Of a DNA stretch of 64,000 nucleotides, positions 26,206 to 32,580 are shown piece by piece. The stretch spans positions 1 to 64,000 of the forward strand of contig NZ_JBMSDZ010000006.1 in the NCBI RefSeq assembly GCF_049445995.1, read 5' to 3'. Source of the DNA: Dyella_A sp049445995 (GTDB lineage Bacteria; Pseudomonadota; Gammaproteobacteria; Xanthomonadales; Rhodanobacteraceae). Position 1 is the stretch's first letter. Every line of letters begins with the position of its first letter. The position numbers and the translations under genes are program-made. The notes under the pieces were generated by a model that saw nothing but the letters and a program-made list of their open reading frames with translations, ran no database searches and was not told the origin of the DNA.

Positions 26206-26234
26206 TTGCATTTGGTTACATATGCAACTATAAC
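26206..26234 (+). promoter_or_regulatory. hppD promoter with an embedded MarR-type operator
   Basis: A -35 like TTGCAT (26206-26211) and a -10 like TATAAC (26229-26234) are separated by 17 bp, the optimal sigma-70 spacing. Within the spacer lies GTTACATATGCAAC (26215-26228), palindromic at 12 of 14 positions (ideal GTTRCATATGYAAC). A dimeric MarR protein bound there would exclude RNA polymerase. The region is the most AT-rich stretch nearby. It is only 24 bp from the MarR start codon, so autoregulation is also likely. Confidence 0.6.
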
Positions 26235-26321
26235 AATGGGCTCATGCGGTCTTTCCCGCCGGCAGATCATGCTGGCGCAGCCGCATCCGTGACATTAGCG
26301 CAGCCAATGCAGGAGAGCGCC

Positions 26322-27446
26322 ATGACCGCCCAGCCCAACCTCGCCCGGCCCCATCCCACCCGGCCCAATCCCGGCATGCAGGTGACCACGTTCGAGAACC
26401 CGATGGGCATCGATGGTTTCGAGTTCGTCGAGTTCGCCGCCCCGGCCGGTCAGGCGGCCGCGATGCACGACCTGTTCAGGCGCATGGGCTTCTCCGCCGT
26501 GCTGCGCCACAAGACGCGCGCGATCACCGTGTACCGGCAGAACGGCGTGAACTTCCTGCTCAACGAGGCGCCCGATTCCTTCGCCGCCGACTTCGCCGCC
26601 CAGCACGGCCCCAGCGCCTGCGGCTTCGCGATCCGCTTCAGGAAGCCTGGCGACGAGGTGCTGGCCGCGGTGCTGGCCAACGGCGGCGAAGCGGTGCAGC
26701 ACAAGGCCGACACCCGCGCGGTGCACGCGCCGGTGGTCAAGGGCATCGGCGACTGCATGCTGTACCTGGTGGACCGCTACGGCGCCGCCGGCAGCATCTA
26801 CGACGGCGACTACGAGCCGGTGCCGGGCGCCGAGCCGAACCCGAAGGGCGTCGGGCTCACCTTCATCGACCACCTCACCCACAACCTCTACTTCGGCAAC
26901 ATGCAGAAGTGGTCGGACTACTACGAGCGCCTGTTCAACTTCCGCGAGATCCGCTACTTCGACATCAAGGGCGCCAAGACCGGCCTGGTGTCCAAGGCGA
27001 TGACCGCGCCGGACGGCATCGTGCGCATCCCGCTCAACGAGTCCAGCGACCCGAAGAGCCAGATCAACGAGTACCTCGACGCGTACCACGGCGAAGGCAT
27101 CCAGCACATCGCCTGCTTCACCGACGACATCTACGCCACGGTGGAGGCGATGCGCGCGCAGGGCGTGGAATTCCTGGACACGCCGGACGCCTACTTCGAC
27201 GTCATCGACCAGCGCATCCCCGACCACGGCGAAGACGTGCCGCGCCTGCGCGCGAACAAGATCCTGATCGACGCCGACCCGGACACCAAGCAGCGCAAGC
27301 TGCTGCAGATCTTCACCCAGAACTGCGTGGGGCCGATCTTCTTCGAGATCATCCAGCGCAAGGGCAACGAAGGCTTCGGCGAGGGCAACTTCCAGGCGCT
27401 GTTCGAGTCGATCGAGCGCGATCAGATGAAGCGCGGGGTGCTCTGA
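26322..27446 (+). CDS. hppD: 4-hydroxyphenylpyruvate dioxygenase
   Basis: Fe(II) enzyme converting 4-hydroxyphenylpyruvate to homogentisate in tyrosine catabolism. The 374-aa protein has the two vicinal-oxygen-chelate halves: N-terminal GIDGFEFVEFAAP and C-terminal FIDHLTHNLYFGNM with the first metal His (about 184), EGIQHIACFTDDI with the second His (about 263), and FFEIIQRKGNEGFGEGNF with the metal Glu (about 342) and C-terminal gate helix. ATG 26322 is preceded by AGGAG; the reading frame extends upstream to 26169 through the promoter and is not used. The last codons and stop lie in the first unit of a 109-bp tandem repeat. Confidence 0.95.
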   Translation: MTAQPNLARPHPTRPNPGMQVTTFENPMGIDGFEFVEFAAPAGQAAAMHDLFRRMGFSAVLRHKTRAITVYRQNGVNFLLNEAPDSFAADFAAQHGPSACGFAIRFRKPGDEVLAAVLANGGEAVQHKADTRAVHAPVVKGIGDCMLYLVDRYGAAGSIYDGDYEPVPGAEPNPKGVGLTFIDHLTHNLYFGNMQKWSDYYERLFNFREIRYFDIKGAKTGLVSKAMTAPDGIVRIPLNESSDPKSQINEYLDAYHGEGIQHIACFTDDIYATVEAMRAQGVEFLDTPDAYFDVIDQRIPDHGEDVPRLRANKILIDADPDTKQRKLLQIFTQNCVGPIFFEIIQRKGNEGFGEGNFQALFESIERDQMKRGVL

Positions 27447-27751
27447 TCTTGAGCCCCTCTCCCGCCGGGAGAGGGGTGGGGTAGAGGGTACGGTCATGCC
27501 GGGACACATCAAGCCACCACTGCCCACAAACAAGCTGAAGCGCAGGGTGCTTTGATCTTGAGCCCCTCTCCCGCCGGGAGAGGGGTGGGGGAGAGGGTAC
27601 GGTCATGCCGGGACACATCAAGCCACCACTGCCCACAAACAAGCTGAAGCGCGGGGTGCTTTGATCTTGAGCCCCTCTCCCGCCGGGAGAGGGGTGGGGG
27701 AGAGGGTACGGTCATGCCGGGACACATCAAGCCACCACTGCCCACAAACAA
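27427..27751 (+). repeat. 109-bp tandem repeat, three copies, spanning hppD end to DUF559 start
   Basis: Units begin at 27427, 27536 and 27645 (period exactly 109 bp) and differ at only a few bases. Each contains the hppD 3' end (TGAAGCGCGGGGTGCT then stop), a CTCTCCC palindrome, and the first codons of the DUF559 gene (ATGCCGGGACACATCAAGCC). Units 1 and 2 therefore encode two 19-codon chimeric mini-ORFs (27496-27555 and 27605-27664) that start as DUF559 (MPGHIKPPLPTNK) and end as HppD (LKRRVL or LKRGVL). Only the third unit leads into the real DUF559 gene. Confidence 0.95.
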
Positions 27752-28127
27752 AAAGCAGCAGGCACGGGATCTTCGGCAGCGCGGCACGGATGCCGAGCAA
27801 AGGCTCTGGTTCCACTTGCGCGCGGGAAGGCTCCATGGGTTCAAATTTCGACGCCAGCATCCGGTTCCGCCGTACGTGGTGGATTTCTATTGCGAGGCGT
27901 GCAAGCTGGTGGTGGAACTCGATGGCTCGCAACATGACGAGACCGGGGATGCACCGCGTACCCGGTTCCTTCAATCCCTGGGCCTTGAGGTGCTGCGCTA
28001 CTGGGACAATGAGGCGCTTCAACACACCGATAAGGTGCTCGCGTCCATCCTGAGCGCCTGCGAAAACCGAACCCTCACCCCAACCCCTCTCCCGGCGGGC
28101 GAGGGGCTCAAGAGCGAAGAGCGATGA
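27714..28127 (+). CDS. DUF559 protein (Vsr/PD-(D/E)XK-like endonuclease fold)
   Basis: 137-aa protein of the DUF559 family, related to very-short-patch-repair and other small restriction-type nucleases. Core pattern: ARDLRQRGTDAEQRLWFHLRA, FKFRRQHPVPPYVVDFYCEACKLVVELDGSQH with catalytic-type D-x(8)-E-x-D spacing, then GLEVLRYWDNEALQHTDKVL. Cellular role unknown; such genes are common, often solitary, and frequently near mobile or repetitive DNA. Both its ends are made of repeats: start codon and first 13 codons from the 109-bp unit, and the last residues RTLTPTPLPAGEGLKSEER from the next repeat. It interrupts the tyrosine operon on the coding strand. Confidence 0.9.
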   Translation: MPGHIKPPLPTNKKQQARDLRQRGTDAEQRLWFHLRAGRLHGFKFRRQHPVPPYVVDFYCEACKLVVELDGSQHDETGDAPRTRFLQSLGLEVLRYWDNEALQHTDKVLASILSACENRTLTPTPLPAGEGLKSEER

Positions 28128-28279
28128 GCGCGATGCGGCGAACCCTCACCCCGACCCCTCTCCCGGCGGGCGAGGGGCTCAAGAGCGAAGATCGATGAGC
28201 GCGATGCGGCGAACCCTCACCCCAACCCCTCTCCCGACGGGCGAGGGGCCTACGAGCGAAGAGCGATGAGCACGATGCA
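28067..28279 (+). repeat. 71-bp tandem repeat, three copies, spanning DUF559 end to hmgA start
   Basis: Units starting near 28067, 28138 and 28209 (period exactly 71 bp, measured from ATGAGC at 28124, 28195 and 28266). Each carries a CTCTCCC-type palindrome, AAGAGCGAAGA, and a copy of the hmgA start region (ATGAGCGCGATGC, in hmgA ATGAGCACGATGC). This creates two 24-codon mini-ORFs (28124-28198, 28195-28269), each joined to the previous stop and next start by ATGA overlaps, forming a chain from the DUF559 stop to the hmgA start. Confidence 0.93.
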
Positions 28280-29570
28280 ATCGAGCGGCTACCAATCCGG
28301 CTTCGGCAACGAGTTCGCCAGCGAGGCGCTGGCGGGCGTGCTGCCCGTGGGACAGAACTCGCCGCAGCGCGTGGCGTACGGTCTCTATGCCGAGCAGATC
28401 TCCGGCACCGCGTTCACCGCGCCGCGGCGCGAGAACCGGCGCAGCTGGCTGTACCGGATCCGCCCGGCGGCGATGCACAAGCCGTTCGCGCCGCTGGCGC
28501 ACGCGACGTTCCACAACCGCTTCGACGAGGCGCCCGCCACGCCCAACCAGCTGCGCTGGGACCCATGGCCGATGCCGACGGCGCCCACCGATTTCCTCGA
28601 CGGCCTGGTCACCATCGCCGGCAACGGCGGCGCGGCGGAGCAGGCTGGCGTGGGCATGCACGTCTATGCGGCGAACCGCTCGATGCAGGGGCGCTATTTC
28701 TACGACGCCGACGGCGAGTTGCTGATCGTGCCGCAGCTGGGGCGGCTGCGGCTGGCCACCGAGTTCGGCGTGCTGGACGTGGCGCCGCTGGAGATCGCGG
28801 TAATCCCGCGCGGCGTGCGCTTCCGCGTCGAACTGCTGGATGGCGAGGCGCGCGGCTACGTGGCGGAGAACTTCGGCGCGCTGCTGCGGCTGCCGGACCT
28901 CGGTCCGATCGGCGCCAACTCGATGGCGTTGCCGCGCGACTTCCTGGCGCCGCTGGCGGCGTACGAGGACGTCGAGGGCGACTTCAAGCTCGTCGCGAAA
29001 TTTCAGGGTGCGCTGTGGCAGGCCGACATCGGCCACTCGCCGTTGGACGTGGTGGCCTGGCACGGCAACTACGCGCCGTACAAGTACGACCTGACCCGCT
29101 ACAACACGGTCGGCTCGATCAGCGTGGACCATCCGGACCCGTCGATCTTCACCGTGCTCACCTCGCCCAGCGACACCCCCGGCACCGCCAACATGGATTT
29201 CGTGATCTTCCCGCCGCGCTGGCTGGTGGCCGAGCACACCTTCCGCCCGCCGTACTTCCACCGCAACGTGGCCAGCGAGTTCATGGGCCTGATCGAAGGT
29301 GCCTACGACGCCAAGGCCGGCGGCTTCGCGCCCGGTGGCATGAGCCTGCACAACTGCATGAGCGGCCACGGCCCGGATGCGGCCAGCTTCGAGAAGGCCA
29401 GCGCCGCCGACGTGAGCCGGCCCGACCACCTCACCGGTACCATGGCCTTCATGTTCGAGACGCGCAAGGTGATCCGCCCCACCACGCTGGCGCTGTCCGC
29501 GCCGCAGCTGCAGGACGACTACTACACCTGCTGGCAGGGCATCGCGAAGCACTTCGCCGGCCCGGGTTGA
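28266..29570 (+). CDS. hmgA: Homogentisate 1,2-dioxygenase
   Basis: Cleaves the homogentisate ring to maleylacetoacetate. The 434-aa protein has the N-terminal YQSGFGNEFASEAL, LRWDPWPMP, a cupin core, and the iron-binding C-terminal PPYFHRNVASEFMGLIEG (His and Glu ligands about 333 and 339) and CMSGHGPD (His about 369). Length fits the bacterial family (430-440). The first codon overlaps the stop of the last 24-codon mini-ORF (ATGA), which may affect its translation. Downstream is the VapBC pair, then fahA. Confidence 0.95.
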   Translation: MSTMQSSGYQSGFGNEFASEALAGVLPVGQNSPQRVAYGLYAEQISGTAFTAPRRENRRSWLYRIRPAAMHKPFAPLAHATFHNRFDEAPATPNQLRWDPWPMPTAPTDFLDGLVTIAGNGGAAEQAGVGMHVYAANRSMQGRYFYDADGELLIVPQLGRLRLATEFGVLDVAPLEIAVIPRGVRFRVELLDGEARGYVAENFGALLRLPDLGPIGANSMALPRDFLAPLAAYEDVEGDFKLVAKFQGALWQADIGHSPLDVVAWHGNYAPYKYDLTRYNTVGSISVDHPDPSIFTVLTSPSDTPGTANMDFVIFPPRWLVAEHTFRPPYFHRNVASEFMGLIEGAYDAKAGGFAPGGMSLHNCMSGHGPDAASFEKASAADVSRPDHLTGTMAFMFETRKVIRPTTLALSAPQLQDDYYTCWQGIAKHFAGPG

Positions 29571-29575
29571 TGTCG

Positions 29576-29591
29576 TGATGCATGCGCATCA
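29576..29591. promoter_or_regulatory. Possible VapB operator upstream of the toxin-antitoxin pair
   Basis: Inverted half-sites TGATGC-ATGC-GCATCA immediately after the hmgA stop and about 30 bp upstream of the antitoxin start, followed by another TGATGC (29592-29597). VapBC pairs usually bind such sites in their own promoter. No clear -10/-35 pair was found, so this is a pattern-based suggestion. Confidence 0.35.
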
Positions 29592-29621
29592 TGATGCAAT
29601 CTCCCGTGAAGGAGCCGGATC

Positions 29622-29864
29622 ATGCGAACCACCATCGACATCCCCGAGCGCGACCATGCCCTGTTCGCCAGCCTTGCTCGCGCGCAGCGCACCAGCCTCA
29701 GCAAGCTGGTGGTGGAACTGGCGCGCCGCGGGCTGCAGGCGCCCGCGACCGTGGTCGAAGCCACGCCGGCCTACCGGGTTGATCCACAGACCGGGCTGGG
29801 CGTGTTCCGCTCCGGCCGTCCGATCACCATCGACGATGTCAAGGCGCTGGACGACGAATGCTGA
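29622..29864 (+). CDS. VapB-like antitoxin
   Basis: 80-aa protein beginning MRTTIDIPERDHALFASLAR, a beta strand and helix as in ribbon-helix-helix VapB-type antitoxins, followed by TSLSKLVVELARRGL and an acidic, proline-rich toxin-binding tail ending ALDDEC. An AGGAG site lies upstream. Its end overlaps the PIN toxin gene by 7 bp, the standard arrangement. It and the toxin interrupt the run hmgA-fahA. Confidence 0.85.
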   Translation: MRTTIDIPERDHALFASLARAQRTSLSKLVVELARRGLQAPATVVEATPAYRVDPQTGLGVFRSGRPITIDDVKALDDEC

Positions 29865-30262
29865 CGCGTCTGCTCGACGCCAACGTGCTGATCGCGCTGT
29901 TCGACGCCGATCACGTGCACCACGAGGTGGTGCGCGATTGGTTCATCGCCACCAGGGGGCCGTTCGCCACTTGTCCGATCGTGCAGGGCGCGCTGGTGCG
30001 CTGGATCGTGCGCATCGAAGGCCGCGCCGGTACGGAGCTTGCCCAGCGCGAACTGGCGCGGCTGGCGGCCGATACGCGCCATCGTTTCTGGCCCGATGCC
30101 GTCTCGTACGCCAGCGTCCCGTGGCACGGCGTACTCGGTCACCGGCAGGTGACCGACGCCTATCTTGCGGCACTGGCACGCCACCATGGCGGCTGTCTGG
30201 CCACGCTGGACCGTGGCATGGCGGCGCTGCACCCCGACGTGGTCCAACTGATACCGACGTAA
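29858..30262 (+). CDS. VapC-like PIN-domain toxin
   Basis: 134-aa PIN-domain ribonuclease. The acidic active-site residues are visible: LLDANVLIALFDADHVHHE (first Asp), the central PIVQGALVRW segment, TDAYLAALARHHGGCLATLD (paired Asp residues) and the closing region. PIN toxins cut tRNA or rRNA and are held inactive by the cognate VapB. The frame appears intact. Its stop is only 10 bp before fahA, so it is likely co-transcribed with tyrosine degradation genes. Confidence 0.88.
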   Translation: MLTRLLDANVLIALFDADHVHHEVVRDWFIATRGPFATCPIVQGALVRWIVRIEGRAGTELAQRELARLAADTRHRFWPDAVSYASVPWHGVLGHRQVTDAYLAALARHHGGCLATLDRGMAALHPDVVQLIPT

Positions 30263-30272
30263 GGAACAGACG

Positions 30273-31259
30273 ATGAAACTGGGTTCGTTGAAGGAGGGCG
30301 GCCGCGACGGCACGCTGATCGTCGTCAGCCGCGACCTCACCCACGCCGCGCGCGCCACCGCCATCGCGCCGACGTTGCAGGCGGCGCTGGATGATTGGCA
30401 CAACGCCGCGCCGCGCCTCAACGCGCTGTACGACGAGGTGAATGCCGGCACTGCCGAGGGCCGCTTCGCGCTGGACTTCAACGCGCTGGCCGCACCGCTG
30501 CCGCGCGCCTACGAGTTCGTCGACGGCTCGGCCTACCTGCCGCACGTGGAGCGCGTGCGCAAGGCGCGCGGCGCCGAGGTGCCGGCGAGCTTCTACACCG
30601 ACCCGCTGATGTACCAGGCGACCAGCGCCGGTTTCCTGGGGCCGCGCGATCCGGTGGTGGTGTCCAGCGAGGACTACGGCATCGACCTGGAGGCCGAGGT
30701 GCTGGTGGTGACCGACGACGTGCCGATGGCGGTGACGCCGGCGCAGGCCGCCGAGCACATCCAGCTCGTGGGCCTGGTCAACGACGTCAGCCTGCGCGGG
30801 TTGATCCCCGGGGAGCTGGCCAAGGGTTTCGGCTTCCTGCAGTCCAAGCCGCGCTCGGCGCTGTCGCCGGTATTCGTGACACCGGACGAACTGGGCGAGG
30901 CGTGGAAAGACGACAAGCTGCACCTGCCGATGCGCACCTGGATCAACGGCCAGTGGTTCGGCGAGGCCGAGTGCGGCGTGGACATGCAGTTCAACTTTGC
31001 CCAGCTGGTGGCGCATGCGGCCAGGACGCGCCCGCTCACCGCCGGCACCCTGGTCGGCTCCGGCACCATCGCCAACCAGGACACCGCCAAGGGCGCCTCC
31101 TGCCTGGCCGAGCAGCGCACGGTGGAGACGCTGCGCGACGGCCAGCCGGCCACGCCGTTCCTGAAGTACGAGGACACCGTGCGCATCGAGGTCACCGATG
31201 CGCAGGGGCATTCGATCTTCGGTGCCATCGAGCAGGTGATCGCGCCGCTGAAGGCGTGA
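30273..31259 (+). CDS. fahA: Fumarylacetoacetate hydrolase (fumarylacetoacetase)
   Basis: Last step of tyrosine degradation: fumarylacetoacetate to fumarate and acetoacetate. The 328-aa product has the FAH fold with VVSSEDYGIDLEAEVLVVTDDV (metal-binding Glu/Asp), LVNDVSLRG, GFGFLQSKPRSALSP, and GTLVGSGTIANQD. The shorter bacterial type (about 330 aa) rather than the eukaryotic 420-aa type. Starts 10 bp after the PIN toxin with a moderately placed AGGAA site. The isomerase that feeds it is not adjacent but at 47320. Confidence 0.92.
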   Translation: MKLGSLKEGGRDGTLIVVSRDLTHAARATAIAPTLQAALDDWHNAAPRLNALYDEVNAGTAEGRFALDFNALAAPLPRAYEFVDGSAYLPHVERVRKARGAEVPASFYTDPLMYQATSAGFLGPRDPVVVSSEDYGIDLEAEVLVVTDDVPMAVTPAQAAEHIQLVGLVNDVSLRGLIPGELAKGFGFLQSKPRSALSPVFVTPDELGEAWKDDKLHLPMRTWINGQWFGEAECGVDMQFNFAQLVAHAARTRPLTAGTLVGSGTIANQDTAKGASCLAEQRTVETLRDGQPATPFLKYEDTVRIEVTDAQGHSIFGAIEQVIAPLKA

Positions 31260-31392
31260 TCGCGGCGCGGCCGCGGGCCGTGGCATGCGGAGTGATCGCC
31301 TGCGGATCCGCCGGCTGCGCGCGGCCGCGTCATATGCATAGGCGCACTCGTTATCACGCCTGCGGGCGCGGCTGGCTAGAATCGGCGGTCAT

Positions 31393-32328
31393 ATGACCGG
31401 ATCGCCCATGACGCCCGTTGCTCCGCCTGCCCACGTCTCCCACCTCGCGCGGCTGGAGGCCGAGAGCATCCACATCCTGCGCGAGGTGGCGGCCGAGTTT
31501 GCCAACCCGGTGATGATGTATTCGGTCGGCAAGGATTCCTCGGTGCTGCTGCATCTGCTGCAGAAGGCGTTCCATCCCGCCCCGCCGCCGATCCCGCTGC
31601 TGCACGTGGACACCACCTGGAAATTCCGCGAGATGATCGCCTTCCGCGACCGCCGCGCGGCCGAGGTGGGCGCCAGGCTGATCGTGCACATCAACCAGGA
31701 AGGCGTACGCCAGGGCGTCGGCCCGTTCACCCACGGCGCCACCGTGCATACCGACGTGATGAAGACGCAGTCGCTCAAGCAGGCGCTGGACAAGTACAAG
31801 TTCGACGCGGCCATTGGCGGTGCCCGTCGCGACGAGGAAAAGTCCCGCGCCAAGGAGCGCGTGTTCTCGTTCCGCAACGCGCAGCACCGCTGGGATCCGA
31901 AGCGCCAGCGCCCGGAGCTGTGGAACCTGTACAACGGCCGCATCGCCAAGGGCGAGAGCGTGCGCGTGTTCCCGCTCTCGAACTGGACCGAGTTGGACAT
32001 CTGGCTCTACATCTATCGCGAGGCGATCGAGGTGCCGTCGCTGTACTTCGCCGCGCCGCGCCCGGTGGTGGAGCGCGACGGCGCGCTGATCATGGTGGAC
32101 GACGAGCGCCTGCCGCTTGAACCCGGCGAGCAGCCGCAGATGCGCAAGGTGCGCTTCCGCACGCTGGGCTGCTATCCGCTCACCGGCGCCATCGAATCGG
32201 AAGCCGACGACCTGCCCAAGGTGATCCAGGAGATGCTCATCGCGCGCACTTCCGAACGGCAGGGGCGGGCGATCGACCACGATCCTTCCGCCTCGATGGA
32301 GAAGAAGAAGCAGGAGGGGTATTTCTGA
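31393..32328 (+). CDS. cysD: Sulfate adenylyltransferase subunit 2
   Basis: ATP sulfurylase catalytic subunit: sulfate + ATP to APS, coupled to GTP hydrolysis by CysN. The 311-aa protein shows HLARLEAESIHILREVAAEF, the PP-loop MMYSVGKDSSVLLHL, LLHVDTTWKFREMI, and the C-terminal RAIDHDPSASMEKKKQEGYF. Two possible starts lie five codons apart (31393 and 31408); neither has a strong ribosome site. E. coli CysD is 302 aa, closer to the shorter form plus a few residues. It is followed by a 252-bp repeat-filled gap and then cysNC. Confidence 0.94.
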   Translation: MTGSPMTPVAPPAHVSHLARLEAESIHILREVAAEFANPVMMYSVGKDSSVLLHLLQKAFHPAPPPIPLLHVDTTWKFREMIAFRDRRAAEVGARLIVHINQEGVRQGVGPFTHGATVHTDVMKTQSLKQALDKYKFDAAIGGARRDEEKSRAKERVFSFRNAQHRWDPKRQRPELWNLYNGRIAKGESVRVFPLSNWTELDIWLYIYREAIEVPSLYFAAPRPVVERDGALIMVDDERLPLEPGEQPQMRKVRFRTLGCYPLTGAIESEADDLPKVIQEMLIARTSERQGRAIDHDPSASMEKKKQEGYF

Positions 32329-32368
32329 TGGGCACGGTCTTCCGCGTAGCAAGCGAAATCAGCTCAAG

Positions 32369-32530
32369 GCCCTCTCCCCGCGGGGGAGAAGGTGGGGTGA
32401 GCGACGCCTTGAAGCCCTCTCCCCGCCGGGGAGAGGGTGGGGTGAGGGGCCGGGCTGGCCTCACACCCCAACTCATCGCTGCGCCCGTACCCTCATCCGC
32501 CTGCGGCACCTTCTCCCGGGGGGAGAAGGG
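32369..32530. repeat. Compound CTCTCCC-type element between cysD and cysNC
   Basis: Two hairpins (CCCTCTCCCCGCGGGGGAGA and CCCTCTCCCCGCCGGGGAGA), each followed by GGTGGGGTGAG, then the inverse arm ACCCTCATCCG and a terminal hairpin CTTCTCCCGGGGGGAGAAGG. It occupies almost all of the 252-bp gap between two genes whose products form a heterodimer and that are normally adjacent, so the hairpins may act as processing or attenuation sites in the shared mRNA. Confidence 0.85.
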
Positions 32531-32580
32531 AAGCGGTGCTTTGAAGCCTGAGGCGAGCTGCACTGCGCGGAGGTATCGCC

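Noticed and set aside
27455..28250. CRISPR array
   Set aside because: The repeats are contiguous tandem copies with no unique spacers, contain gene ends, and no cas genes are present.
31351..31382. cysD sigma-70 promoter TTATCA ... TAGAAT
   Set aside because: Spacing of 20 bp is too long and the -35 is poor; not strong enough to list as a feature.
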